DNA from: Bretschneidera sinensis
Taxonomy: Eukaryota > Streptophyta > Magnoliopsida > Brassicales > Akaniaceae
Reading direction: 5' to 3'
DNA: 64,000 bases
Assembly (NCBI GenBank): GCA_023935145.1
Contig: CM043703.1
Location: 26,869,727 to 26,933,726, forward strand
Below, piece by piece: positions 33,883 through 48,000 of this stretch. Position numbers and translations under genes: made by a program. Within the stretch, counting starts at the first letter, position 1; each line of letters opens with the position of its first letter. Under the pieces are notes generated by a model, which saw only the letters and a program-made list of their open reading frames with translations, made no database searches and was not told the DNA's origin.

Positions 33883-35689
33883 ACAGACAAAAAGCATAAA
33901 AACAACCAGTTTAAAGAGCCCCGACAAATATTACAAGTCAGTGTTTTAATAAAGACTAAAATGTTAGACTTTGTGCATACTTCATGGGACCAGATCTGTA
34001 GAACTCTGGATGAAGATGAGATCCCACTCCCCGGCGAGAAGGCCAGGGTTAGGAGGCAGCACCCCGAAACTTTCAGGCCCTATACATGAGTTGGGTCTGG
34101 TTTTTTTGCTTGGTGGTTTGAGCTTGGGCCCATTAATAGCCGTAGTTCTGCAGTAGGGCAAAAATTCTAATTGTACCCTAATTATAACAACTTAAGTTGT
34201 TTATAAATACTTTTTATGTATTGAGTATACATTATAACGAAAGATTTATGAGGTTGATAACAAGAATGTAGCCCTATTCTAAGGTGAACCTGAATAAATT
34301 TTATCCTTTTTTCTTTCTATTTATAATTCATGTGATTGATAAATCTCGAATCGTTCATAAAATTCAAAGAATATATAACGGTTTTTGGCTCGAAAAACTA
34401 GAGTGGATTCCGTATTGTAAGGGGAAAACTATTCAAGCTACTTTAATTATTGTGTTGTTATTTCTTGGAATTTATGTATTGACTTTGACATATTCCTATC
34501 AAGAAAACTCTAGGGAGGTTACTATAGTCATGCATCCTGGTACACAGACCATTAGGGATTTTGAATACATGGCCAACATTGACTTAGTTTTTCGGCTTTA
34601 GATATAGCAGTTTAGCCAAGTGTGAAAGAGACAATGCCCCTTTTTTTTCCTCGATGAATACATGTAGTTTTTTAAGGATAGAACTAGGATTTCGGGCCGA
34701 TTTGGTCCCACTTTAAATATTTATCCTTTTATTGTTACTTTATCAATTACTACTACGATAGCTTAGTTTGTAACCACTCTTCTTTTTCAAAGAGAAACTA
34801 AGAATCTAAAGGGCATCAAATTTTAAAAGAATTTCCAGTTTTTTTTCTTTCTAAATAGAATCTCCAAAAATCAAAATATACTCTGCAAATGTTTTTTTTT
34901 TAAAAAAAAAATTTCCAAATGTGAACGCATTCTGTTATCCTAAATTCAAGGCTATCACTGTAAGGTCAAATCTCAGGCGATTCAAGTGAAAATGGATAAC
35001 CCTATTCAAAGCAAACACAAGCCAAGAAATGGGTCGCTGGTTAAACAAATAGCTACACTTCATTATTTTGCCATTTTTTTGCATTTCACTGATTATCCAG
35101 TTTCATTTTCCCCACACTTTCCGCGGCTTCTCAATTCTATTCCGATTGAAATTTCCAGTCCTTGAAAACAGTACAATTTTTTCGCTATATACATGTTTTG
35201 CAAGAACTATCTTATCGGCAATTAATAGGAGTAAAACACACAAAGATGACAACTGCCAGAGCCCAGAATAAAACGAAAAGCACACCATAACACCAAATAA
35301 ACTTGGTAGTTGATAAAATTAATTTCCAGCAGTACAGAAAAGTATCATACAAGTGTGATTATACGGAATTTCAATCAATACAAGTTTCCCGCTCTTAGAT
35401 AGGACTAATTTCTTCAGTCAGGGATCGGAATATAATCATACAGAACTCAATCACTCATCCAATTCAACCAACAAACAACAATTTTTTCTTCTTTTTTATT
35501 TTTTTAGGTCGGGGTGGGGGGAACATTTAGTAAAATCTGCCAAACCCTTCTGCTGAACGTCTATAAAATAAACTCACTCCACAACCACATCGGTTCTCTC
35601 ACAGTGCCACTGAACAACATTACTAGGTAAGCTAATATTCCATCTGATCAGAAAGCATATCTCCTGACAAACTCATGAGTCGGTCCACT
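33883..35689. other. Intergenic DNA downstream of NPSN11, with one unassigned open frame
   Basis: No known gene was recognised. A plus-strand frame at 34284-34601 (105 codons) has a hydrophobic start and one strong predicted membrane segment (IIVLLFLGIYVLTLTY, about 34447-34494) between polar parts. I compared it mentally with small organelle proteins and found no match. The segment at 33890-34150 is slightly GC-richer and may be a retroelement remnant. Confidence 0.4.
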
Positions 35690-38600
35690 TTAATTACGAT
35701 CCCAAAGTAATCGTCTGGTCATGGCAGGTGGGGCTAATCCTGGAATATCCCGGATGTCTTTGTTCTTTGGATTCACGAGCTGCAAAAAAGAAGAGAAAAG
35801 AAAAGATTAAAAAAATAGCATATCTACCGAAATTGGCATTTTTAGACGAGATAGAAGTGATCTGGAGCCACATGGGTGGTATTTCCGGGAATGGCAAACA
35901 GTCAGATGAAGTAAAAAGTTAAACACGAAAATTCCATGTTCAAGGTGGCAAAATGAATATTTACTGTCAACTCATTCTTTCTTCAAAAGTCCAATATTCC
36001 AAATCTTTAGATTATTAAGCAAAATTAATGATCATAGAAGTTCCTATTGTATACTCCAATTGATGGGATAGAGGGAAAGTGGGGGATGACCCGTTGAGAA
36101 AGGAAGGGCTCCATTGACCCATTCCTTGTATGGAAGATTTCGCTAATATAGCTGGGCAAAAGAACTAGTAATAAACATCGTGCAGTTAAAAAGGAGGTGC
36201 TTGTAAACAAGACATCTGGTAGGGGATTTGACTGAAGACAACCATTCTAGAAAAGAAAAAAAAAAATGAAAGCAATGGACTGCCAGCTATTGGCAGCAAT
36301 TTACACATTTAGTAATTACATCATACTATGCCAATGCAATTGTGCAAGTTCAATACGAGCTCCTGAGTATAAGATTAAAAGTCCAAAAACCAACTGTAAA
36401 AGGCCAAGAAAAAAAGAAATAGCCTTCCAAAATCTGCTTCTTAAAAAATTACAGGAAAAATCCCTTTTCATTTCTGATTTATGAATTTAGCAAAAAAATC
36501 AATGAACTACTGGCTGTGAGATGGATCCAAGAAATTATATCGAACAATAAAGGTTCCTAAAGAAGCTAAAAGACATTATACAGATGCACAGTTATATTTT
36601 CTTAAGATAAGAATAAGATGACTTGCCAGAGTGTATAATCATGCTTTATAGAGTGAACTATTTTTTGGAGCTAGCATGTGTTTTCAGTCTTATATGTAAA
36701 AATCTCATTTCCTCCCTCCTCATGTGTGTTGTGTTTCTTGAATAATTTTTTTTATAAAAAAAGTGAACATTTTTTTGGTCTTTGGTTTTCTTAAGTAATC
36801 ATTGAAGTTCCCCAGTTTCCAGATAGATTTCCCAGAACGGCAAATTAGAATAACAAGTGAAGCAGCAGTGAGGGTTCAAACTCCAGTAGTGATCCAAATG
36901 ACAAGCAAAATCTATAATGTCTTAAATAAACTTGCCAGAATTACAAGGCATGGAAAAGTTAACAGGTACACTACCTTCACAATGATGATAGATATGACGC
37001 CAATGACAATAAGGACAAGTAATGCCATAATACATCTGTCAGTTGCAACCTAGAGGAAAACAACTAAAGTTAGTAATATAAATTACACATATTCGGCATA
37101 CATCAAAGAAAAGGAGGTGGATATTTCAGAGATTGACCTGCCTACCAATTTCCTTGACCAGTTTGGAAGCTTTCTTGATTGAGAAATGAATAGAGTCCAG
37201 TTCATTCACAATCCTACTCATTTGCTCAGTCTGAATATGAGAAAAGCAAAATGTCTAAGTTCCCATACTGCTGCACAATCTCAGAAGGTAAAATAAAAGA
37301 GAAAGATGGGGTAGAAGTGCAAGACTACAAACTCTCTAAAATGCTGTTAAATTACAAACCTGAGCCTTGAGAGCTGCTGCAGTATCTGTTCCCACATCTA
37401 CGGTTTCTTGAACAATCTGTTATAAATCATCAAAGACATCCAAGGTCTAATCAGCATTTGTATCCTTTTAAAATGATATGAATAAATTATATATAAATAT
37501 GAGAGAGAAAAGAAACAATCCAACTATTAAAAACGCAAAAAGAATCCTTAATATCAGTGCCTTTCCATGTCTACAAAAAGTGACTCCTGCAAGTTGGAAA
37601 AGTGTGAGGACAATGTGAGGACAACAATGAAGATTCAGCTACCCACCTCATATGTTGTATATTTGTGGGTAGCCCGACAGGGCAAGGCTAGTAATCAAAC
37701 TAAATTGGAACAAATTCTATGTTGGGGGTTCCTAACTTTTGATCCAAAGTAAGCCTAAGTCCGAAATGAGACCTGTTTGGCGAGTAAAAATATTATTACA
37801 ATCATAAGAAATCAGATTTCGGTCATAAACTCATAATACAAAGTTATCCCTTGCCCAGGCTGAAAGAGAAATACAAATCTGAGCAAACCAAACTTGGATC
37901 TTCATAGGTCAGAAGTGATTTGGAGGAGACAGACAGTTCAGTCAAGAGGGTGAACATATATCACCAATTAAATGTTTCAGAAAAACTCGAGCTGACTAGA
38001 TGAATGTTTTAAAGAGCATTAGATATTACATTTCCAGACAGTAACACAAATTCTTAACTTGCAAAATATCATAAACACTTTTTTTCCAAAGCTTTAGAAA
38101 ATCATGCACTTCATACCGATAATAAAAGTTTGTATCCTTTTGAATCATCCATTTTAATATAAGACCTATTTGAAAGACTATATTCCTAGAAAAAGTTGTC
38201 AATCTCGGACATTTTGGGTTCAAAAGTCAGATATTGGCCCTCTGAAACTTCAAATACACAGAAAACAATGTGGTTTGAGCAAGCAGTTATCGCAAGGACT
38301 AAAAATTTTCCATTTGAAGATGAATTAGTACAGAAAACAACTGAACTCTATTTTTTTTTCAGCAATCTAAATATGATCAAATAAAAAAACATTATGCTAA
38401 AACATGTCACTCAGCCTAGCCAAGAAGATTAAGAATAGATCAAACATCATAGATCATCTTTAATAGTTACAAGAATTATTTACGGAGAACGATGCAAGAT
38501 ATGTGACAACTTCTACCATGCATCAAAAAATATGGACCAAAACTAACCTTCTTTCCCCTCTCAATGGCTTGATCAGTCTCGTCCATCATCCTGTTTCCAC

Positions 38601-41600
38601 TATCCATTAACTGCTGATTTGTCATAGCTGAAAAATATTTAGCCTCTGATTCAGAAATACGTTGAATAAGAATCAAGATATAATGCCTAATATCGAATTT
38701 CCAGCAAACATTCAAGGTTCTATGGTATCAAAAGAAGTAGAAGATAATATGAATTCCTGAAACACTGAAGCCCATCAACTGGGCTGATAAGAGAACTTTT
38801 TCCATGGCATAGGCTTTACCGTGCCAGTCAATTGCATTCAAGTCAACTGTTTCAATTTTTATTAAAGGAGATTTAAACTCATTATGGTATAGTAAGGGCT
38901 ATCATGAATAACATATTGTGCCTGAAGTTGCTAGAACAGGTGCATTCAAACATAGCAACATAAATCATGCATTTCTTATAGAAGCATTGCCACGTATACC
39001 AGACCATTTTTATTAAGAAAGGTCAAGAAATAAAATTGGATCCTTCATATTTGTACATAGATCACTACATCATTCTGAGAAACTAAAGGTTGAGACTCAA
39101 ACCTTATTACTTGGGAAACAGAGAAAGAAAGCACATCTAGCTTACGTACTTTCTAAAGAAAGAACCTTATCACTTAGTAAACTGAGAAGTTAGAAGGGAC
39201 CTATTTGCAAATTCCAGCATAAGGCTGCGGACTCTTATATGGAACCAAGGGCATAAACAGTAAATCTGAAAACCAAGGGCACCATGGAAGTAAATATATA
39301 GAGGTAAATGGATGCTTGATTGAAACGAATGCAGAAAACACATCAACAATGGCCCGTTTGTTAGGGCAGAGAAGTTTATGTTTATGTCATTTATGAGATG
39401 AAGAAAGAAAGAAAAAGCACGGGGTTGAGAGAGACAGAGACAGAGACAGAGACAGATAAGGAGACAGAGCATGGGACTCTTGTCTTTCTTAAAAAGGGTG
39501 TAAAATTGCATAAATATCATCTCTCATATTTTCAAGTCACATTCTATATGCCACAACATGTCCTACGCTATAACATAGCTCAATACCATCCTCAAATTCT
39601 ATCTAAATCAGCTTAACGAGATGAATCAACCACTACACATAAGAAGTTCAATAGAAGAGACAACATCACTCTACATTTTATGCCATCTAACTTCTGTTAA
39701 ATTAGATGACTTAGAACCATTGTAAAAGAAGGTGTTGATAGTTTGTGTGGGTGAGTGAATAGGGAGCGTGTGCATACACATTTGTGCACGTGTGTTTACT
39801 GCCATTTCCTCGAGATAATGGTTAAGAAAGTGACATATAAATCGAAAGAATACGTTTAACAAAAGGCCAAAAGCTTACATGAAGCTAGCAAGACATGTTC
39901 TTCCCCAGTTTCTTCAGTAGGCCCATCAAAGAGATCTACTCGCTTGTTGTTTTCAAGGTTGGCTGCAAATCTGCACCACCATTAACATTTTCCTCAATCC
40001 GATAAATTTAACCAGAAGAAAACGCAGTTTACCAAATAAATTGATGATAGAAGATTCTTTCAGGTATTGAACCATCTATTCTTGTAGATTAAAAGCAAGT
40101 CATCTTAAGCAACTAGTGAAAAGGTTGAGAGGCAAGCAGTATATCCAATAAATAAATTCAAAGAAATAATAGGAAAAAAAATGCAAAAGTACGTATATTT
40201 TAACTATTCAAGTGGAATATTTTCAAAATAATACACTTTAAACAATTTAAAATCAAATTCATTGACTGCCTGGTAATCGTTATATTGCTTCTTACTATTA
40301 ATTTTCTAATCAAGGATGCACAAATTAAACACACAATCCCATACTACATAATAAATAAGAAATGATTTAAGAAAAATGTTCAGTTGTGCACAAGAAACAA
40401 GAACCAGTACTTTCTAAATGAACTTACTGCTTTTTAAGAGCAACATATGAATTCAACTCCTTGACCTACACAAAAATGCCAAGAATACTCAGAAAACTTT
40501 AAGACATTCAAGTGACAGAATGTCTACAAGCAACAATTTACAATTTTACACCATAAACTAAAGTTAGATGTTAAAAGCCTACCATCGACTGCCTTTTCTC
40601 ATTCAGCATCCTGTTGGTGTCTGGATCATTTCTACTCTCCATGTCCTTCACTTCTCTGTCAAACTCTTTGATAAGCCTGAAAAGATAACAGTATTTTTAA
40701 TCTAGCTGGAATATTGATGATGATGATAAAAGAACCAGCACTATATATGTTCTCTAGCAGTATATTGACTAACATTTCACAACTGCATCTTATATAAGGA
40801 TCTTTCTGTAGAAGCCCACCTTCAGACCTCAGCTCTTATGGTATACATTACCTCACACGTGTGTTATGACGTGATCGGATGCAAGAAAAGGAGGATACAT
40901 CAAACAAATTTAAAGAACTCATAGTTTCTAACATAAGAAATGAATTCATATACCATAATCACAGCCATCTGACAAAGGAATACAAGAATCATTTACATAA
41001 AGATAAAAATATCAAACAAAAATGTAAACGGTAGCAGTTCTTGAAGTGGACATCGCATGGCATCGATAAGTGACCATAGCGAACATTACATAACAGGAAA
41101 GCAGTGTCTCAGACATGATCTTTCTTCCAAAAGTTTCTTGTGTTTATACGCTATAATATTGATATTGCTTTTCTATTGATTTCATTTAGCTGAAAATATG
41201 ATTTAACTAACAAAAATATTTATATGGATTTTCCAAGGACATTTTCTTGTCAGTGACCTTTGCTCTTTTTTGACTTAAAAGGTTCAAATTCTGGGAAAAG
41301 CTTAACTGTTGGTTATAAGAACAAACTGAAGTTCTAATTGCATTACCTGACGCTAAGCTAAGCAAGTCAATCCCAAAAATAAAAAATTTACTACTCAATA
41401 ACATGCCACAAAGTGCGGAACTTATGGTGGGTAAGAAAATCATGGTGAAGCTACTATGATCATATGAAGATCACTTGGAAAAGCATGGCATATGCAATTC
41501 AGTACTTCCTTGCAAAACTCAGCCAAGGACTCGGCTAAAGAGAACAAAGCCAAGGACAATGGTTCTGCATCCTATAACACAACTGTTACCAGCATTAGAT

Positions 41601-44420
41601 GACACGTGGATGGTCCAGATATAATTTAACTAGTGGGGTGTACTGTACAGGCACTCATTTGTGTGGCTGTTTTATCTTCTTCTATATATACTTATGTTTA
41701 TTTTATCACTAAGCATTAAAGCCCATCCCATAAGCTAAACCCAAAACTCTTTTCTGTTCTGATAATCTTGGCTATATCTTGTAGTGTTGACACACAAAAC
41801 TTGTTTTGCATTTCCTATTAACAAAAACTCAAAGGCAAAAAACAAAAACAGCAATAAGAAGAAGAAGCTGAAAAAATGAGAGAAAGAGAAAATGCAAGGG
41901 ATAAGAAGATGGAGCAGCAGGGGACTTCTCCAAGAGCAGCAAGAATGCTTAAACGAACAGAATCTTGATCCAGCAACACAACTAGAATCACGAGTCAAAA
42001 TACCCGACAACATGGTCACGAATGTCACTTTGATCCAAGAAATCAATGGCAACTATGTTTTACGGATCAAAATATAATGGCAATATGGCTGTAGTAGCAC
42101 TGTAGCGGCCTGGGCCGCTATGCTGCAGTAACAGCAACTTCATCAGTGACCTGCTATGGACATGATGTCGAATATGCATTGCTGGAAGCAACAAGTACTC
42201 TTATGGTTCTAGTTTGCATATTTAGGCCTTTTAAGAAGCAGGACCCACTTCAACACTGCTTGACTTATCCAGATCAGAGAACTTCACCAGCCCTCCTCAA
42301 GATAATAAAGAAGTATTAATAAAGTATTTACCATCAAATAGAAACTCATAATAAGTTCCCACATTAGTCACAAGTCATTGGAATTTCATTTCCTACTTCA
42401 TATGGGGGTACTCGTGATTCTCATTGTGGGTCTACATCATGATTTTGGATAAACACTACTAAATCAAACACCCATATTCTATACTAAGCCAAACACCCAA
42501 AATTCTAACTGTCTCATTCAAAATTCAAACCCGTTACATTGCAACCTTCTTCTTTCTTTTGCTTGTGACTCTTTATCTAGTGAGCTCCTACAAGCATATA
42601 ACTTGGCATGATATGACCTCCATGCCAGCATTGAAGTTACCAGTGTCCATGATTCAGTGTATCCCATTCGATGATTAAGTGATGGGGTACAGAAGGGTAT
42701 GGAGACAAGTTTGTAATTTGGGGGTAAATTTGTAATTTTACAATATAGAACAAATTTGTATTAGAATTATAGTTTCTTTATTTACATTCCAAAATATCTC
42801 TATATAAGAGATCCTTATGTTACTTTTAGAATTAGCTTTGAAAAAATAAAATCATATTGATATTGGGCATCAATTCCTCTCAACCTCCTGGCTTCTTTTC
42901 CTATACTGGTTCTCTCTTCCAATCCCAAAAGTAGCCTAATTTTTATTTCTCTTGTTCTACGTCATTAAGCCAAGTAAAAGATAAGCATAATTGTGGAATT
43001 ATGTTATCACTAACCATTCAATAACATGATATATGTTATTCAACAACAAAATAGAGAAATTGCTCTAACAAATGACTGCACCGTGCAAAGCCACTTTTGA
43101 TCCTTCAAACTTAAAAGGTGTAATTTATTTGTCACCTCAGTATAGTTCACCACAGTGCACGGGAGAGAATCAAACTAAACATCATTACCTGATGATTAAA
43201 AAAAACCTCCAAAATGGGTACCACACAGCTACTCTCTCGCATCCAACCCCAGCTCCCTCAATTGAAAAGGAAAACCAAAAGATGAAGTATTTTTTGCTTG
43301 CTCCTCCCCTACCAACAGCTAATCCCTCAAACTTTTTGGTCCAAAACCCAAACTGTGCACCTCCTAATGTACACTAAATCACTGACTGTGACCATCTAAA
43401 CACATACAGAATAATTTAAGATGAATTGATTAAAACAACAGACATATCAGGTGGCTAGTACCAGGCTGCACTTCATTCAACCATCTCTGAGGCACAGTTA
43501 TTATATATGACAACACAACTGAAATATTTTATAGTTTTGATGCCCATTATCATTCGACTTATAGGCAACATATGCAAGGACCAAGTAACAGTTCTTATCA
43601 AATTTCTTTGATAATTTTATCTGTTGGAGAAGTAAATATCCTACAGTAAAGCCTGGTTGGCTAAACCAATATACTTTAAATAAAAATGTGGAGGAGAAGG
43701 TCATTGTCATCACCATTAGATGATAGATCATATCTATTGAACAAAACTTTAATTACTTCACTTTGTAATACCCAAGTTATTTATATGGAATGCCCATCAG
43801 ACTACTTTCACATAAGAAGTAATTCTTAGCACAATTCATCGTAGAGTATAAATCTTAACACACAAAAAGCACTAAATAATTAATCAAATTGCAAATTAAG
43901 ATAAAAAGAATGCTGATCGGAAAGTACCTCTTACACTCCCGCATCTTCTCCGTAAGCTCTTCCAACTGCCTACTCTGCCTATTAGTATCTTTAATTTTCT
44001 CAAGCTTTTGGAACCCATTTCTACAACATAACATAATGAAACAAATGAATATGTAACAAATGCAAAATGGTTGGCCGATCATAAATTTACAGATTAGCAG
44101 TCATTGATAAATAAAGAAACTATTTGCTATATGACATTGAAACCGTGATAGCTTCTACATCTGCCAACTTTAAGCAACCAAACATAACCAGCTACATCAG
44201 CTAAATGATTTGATCATCCAACAAAATGCAGTACAACTAAAATTTTCAATTATATGCCTAAAGATACTGATAAGTCAGGCAATGTTGCTAAAATTCGATT
44301 GCCAAATCCGTACTAAAAGAAGCAAAAAGAGAACAAAAGCTCTTACGATAAAGATCGAAAGACGTCAGTGATTTGTCCGTCGATCTCAGCTAGCTCTTCG
44401 CTGACCACAGATGGATCCAT
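35690..44420 (-). CDS. NPSN11: Qb-SNARE of the novel plant SNARE family, NPSN11-like
   Basis: Ten exons, all with GT-AG introns, give 261 residues: 44420-44347, 44020-43928, 40676-40583, 40465-40428, 39970-39879, 38627-38548, 37416-37360, 37230-37138, 37049-36975, 35779-35690 (TAA). The start ATG opens MDPSVVSEELAEIDGQI, matching NPSN11 rather than NPSN13. An N-terminal helical region (about 1-110) is followed by KRVDLFDGP, as in NPSN11. The SNARE motif spans about 140-205, with Q176 in LKAQTEQM the likely zero-layer glutamine. A tail-anchor membrane helix (about 213-231) and a conserved short tail, NKDIRDIPGLAPP, follow. In Arabidopsis the family joins the cytokinetic syntaxin KNOLLE and SYP71 in membrane fusion at the cell plate. 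Introns are 88-3251 bp. No disabling change was seen, so it is probably functional. Confidence 0.95.
36652..36745. repeat. Single copy of the 3.6-4.3 kb AT repeat, in the last NPSN11 intron
   Basis: The order TTTTTTGGAGCTAGC, CAGTCTTATATG, CTCATTTCCTCC, CTCATGTGTG, then CTTGAATAA matches the core of the triplicated repeat at 3649-4300, in the same orientation. This suggests a dispersed element fragment. Confidence 0.65.
40677..43927 (-). other. Second intron of NPSN11 (3251 bp)
   Basis: This is the largest intron of the gene. Two stretches (about 41470-41780 and about 42665-43000) look like short LTR-derived fragments, with TATATAAGAG and TATATATAC promoter-like words and AT-rich flanks, but ends and duplications were not found. 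No exon-like conserved sequence is seen inside. Open frames here (for example 43072-43377) show no recognisable product. Confidence 0.45.
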
Positions 44421-45050
44421 CTCTATAAGGAATCAGCTCCAAAAAACACTAATTTCCTTCTATAATCTAATACACTTTTCACGCATTAAATCCTCTAAAA
44501 GTAAACCTAATTAAAACACTCTATATATACAGTAATGCTGATTCAAAATACACGATTCCATGCACCAAACCACCAGATTAAAATTCCAAATCAGATCCGT
44601 GCAATTTCAATCACTAATTCCTCAATTCCGCTTCAAAATCCGTACAATGCCACGAAAAATTCACCACAAAATCAAACGGAAATGGAAATCCGTACGAGCT
44701 CACGAATCGAATCGCACGTTCATTGCAAACTCAAAGCCAAATCAAAAGAATGGCAGATTTCCAATTCCCCAATCAAAATCCAAACAAAGTTCAAGCTCAA
44801 AATGGAAAAACAAGCATTCACGTGGAACCGACAGCTAGAAACGAAAAGAACACTGGATTTCAAATCCAAATCAAATTTCTTTCAAAGGAAAAAAGGAGAG
44901 GAAATGAAAATGTGGGATCTTGAATTCTGCTTTAGATCAGTGTACAATGTAGGTCTTGTTATCGATCGAGGAGACCAACAGAGAGCGTCGACAATGTCTC
45001 CCGATCTAGAGAATACAAACAAATCAGGTCATATGAGGTCCTAGTGATCA
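44421..45050 (-). promoter_or_regulatory. NPSN11: Presumed 5' leader and proximal promoter of NPSN11
   Basis: The 630 bp upstream of the start codon are more balanced in base composition than the very AT-rich DNA beyond 45060, as is common for a plant promoter and leader. CTATATATAC at about 44521-44530 (GTATATATAG on the gene strand) is a possible TATA box about 100 bp upstream of the ATG. This is an inference from position; no transcription start can be fixed. Confidence 0.4.
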
Positions 45051-45059
45051 ATAGACAAT

Positions 45060-48000
45060 TTTTTCGTTTTATTTATTTTTATGTTTTTTTTAAATAACAT
45101 AAATTTTAAAACACAAATCTCCACAATAAAATATTTTAAAATAAATTTATTTAAAAAATCTAAATTTTAATTAATAAATTTAATATTAAAATATTTTCTT
45201 ATAGTTATGATAATTTTAATAATTATATTTATCAATTATTTATCTTAAAATTATTTATAACTTAAATTTTAAAATTATTTAAATTCACTTTTTTAAAAAA
45301 AATAAAAACATACAATATCAATTTAATTTTTAAAATTGAAAAGATCATTTTTTATTTTTCTTTTATGATAGTATTTGATATTCATTTATTTAAAATGTAA
45401 AATTATTTAATTTTATAAAAAAAAAACATATCAATAAATTTTTCATTTAAAATATTTATTTTATCTTATAATAATATTTATTTTTCATTTATTTGAGTAT
45501 ACAATACATCATAAGATTTTTAAAATATAAAATATATATAGTAAAATCCATTTAAAATATATTTTTAATAATCTTAAAAAAATAACAATAATAGTTTTTT
45601 TTATAAAAAAAATTTAAAATTTTCGTTTTTAAATATATTTCACTCTTAATAGTTTTTATTTTTTTAAAATAATATTTTATGATACCCAAAAATATTTTGA
45701 TTATTATAAAAAGTAATATCTAATTAAAATTTTAATTTTTTAAAAAAAATTATTTTGATATTGCTTAATAATAAAAATTGATATTTTAAAATAAACCGTA
45801 AATTTTAAAAATATTTAGTAGATTAATATTATTTTAATAAATTTAAAAATAACGCAGAGTAATTTATTTCTTTTACTTGTTTTCGGTGAGAGGTTTTTGG
45901 CTCGGAGAGTTAAAAGATGTTTGAAATTTTGACGATAATGATGCCGTTTAAACCGCTAATTAGTGGGGGGCACCTCGCATGTTGTTCTTATGTGGCTCTT
46001 CTGTAACTCTGTAGTTGCTTTTTAACAAGGGTCTTGTAATCTCATCCGCTAGATTTGTTGACATTTGTGTGATTTGATGGATATAATCTTTGTTTATGTT
46101 TTTGTCTTTTTTAATAAAAAAAATCAAAACTTTGTATTTGAGTAACAATTTCTTATTTTCAGTTTTCGAAAATAAAAGCTAAAAACAGTTTTATGATGTT
46201 TTATAAAAAAAATATGTTTTGATAATTGTAACTCGAAAATTATTTTTAAAACAGAAAACAATAAAATGTTATTTGGATAATCTTATTTTGAAAACTGATT
46301 TTTAAATTTAAAATCTACATTAATTTTATTTCTTATATTTACTAAATACATATCTAGCACACACCAAATCATATTCGTCATGTAGTAAGTTGAGGTTTGA
46401 TAGGTTGAATGATAGATTATTGAATAATATTTATATGGAAATGTATATGCGTTTGGTAGAATGACACTTGTTTACCTGGGGTCTATAGTTTGTGCACTCT
46501 AGAAGCATAATAAAAAGAGTACCAACAGCATTGCCATGTCAATAAAAAAAACTAGCATCAACCTGAATGGAATGTACTTGTCGCAAGAAATTTATACCGT
46601 CCAATTTGTTATCTACAACATTTGCAAACAGTAATTTGTTATCTATATCAATACTACCTTGAGGAACACTACAGGGTAGAAATGATTTAGAGAAAATTTG
46701 CAAAAAAAAAATATAAGAAAATATCAGGTTGAGGTTGGATAAGAATAGACATCTACTTTCCATATGAATCACAACACATATTTCAACAATAAAAAGCTAA
46801 ACAAGTTCATCTCCACAAAGTCAAAACTTAGGGTTCTTTCAAGCATTTTTACGAACAGGTTGTGCCCATTACAATACACCCATCAAATTCATACAAAAAC
46901 CCAGAAATCATTAACACAAACATAACCACACTAACTCAACATGAGCCCAACATAGGGAAACATGAAAACAATACCCCAACCACAAAGTAAGAAATAAAAG
47001 ACACTGAAAAACTTTCAATTTTCTCTCATTGTCTCGCGAATGGATTAACTCAGCCTGAGTTGCAGCTTCAATTCTCTCTCTTCCTCCAAAAGCAGCTAAT
47101 TCAGCTTCCAATCTGGTGAGTTAATGAAGCAAAGTGGGGGGGGGGGGGGGACTTGCTTGCTGCGTGGACATGTCGGCAGGTTTTGTCCATCTGAAAAAAT
47201 TACAGCTCTCTTCGTGCCATGCTACTCCAAAACAATGGAAAGAAAGGAAAGAAAGCAAATGAATCACGTTCAAACTAAGAAATTAATTTTACATGATGTC
47301 ATAGTTGGTAAGAAGTTGTCAGAGTTGTGAAAAGAGTAGTAAGAGTAGAGAAAAGAGAAAAGAGTTGTTAGTAAGTGTTTTAGAAAATTAGGTTTGAAAA
47401 CTTCAATTTGAAGTTTTCTAAAACCTATTTTTAAAAATAGTTTTAAAAAATTACTTTTGAATTCCAAACATGTTTTTGAGTTTTTAAAAACTAATTTTAA
47501 TTTTTGAAAATTGAAAACAGTTTTCAAAAATGGCTTCTAAACATGCCAATGGTTTGTTAGAAAGTAAGGTCTAGCCTAGCTCATTTTGAAATCGTCTAAC
47601 CAAGAATTTTTTCCTCGTGAAGATATATGCTGATTAGTGCATTACATTTCACAGTATAATTTTAACCGTTGATATTGTGTAATTCTTATTTGGATTGAGT
47701 TTAAAATTTTATTTTTGCATTAGGTTTGAAACTTCACTGATAACTGTTAGATAATTTTATTGATAAAGTGAATACTAATTATACAAAATATTACCAATAA
47801 AACTTTTCATATGATACAAATAAATATTTTGTTTTGATTCTAGTTAATACGTCAATGATATATGTATTCTTAACAAGCACTTGTGGCATTAATGTTGGAT
47901 TTGTAGTCACTTTGAAAATACTCTGTATGGCTTTGTTGTAGAAACGTTTTAAAAAGAGTTATGATAAGACAACTTTAAAATTTTAAATTGATTAGTATTT

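Noticed and set aside
34284..34601. Transferred plastid or mitochondrial gene
   Set aside because: I compared it with the small organelle membrane proteins I know and found no match, so I left it unassigned.
44535..45044. 169-codon plus-strand open frame upstream of NPSN11
   Set aside because: It overlaps the presumed NPSN11 leader and promoter on the opposite strand, is rich in Asn, Gln, Lys and Ser typical of AT-rich chance frames, and has no recognisable domain.
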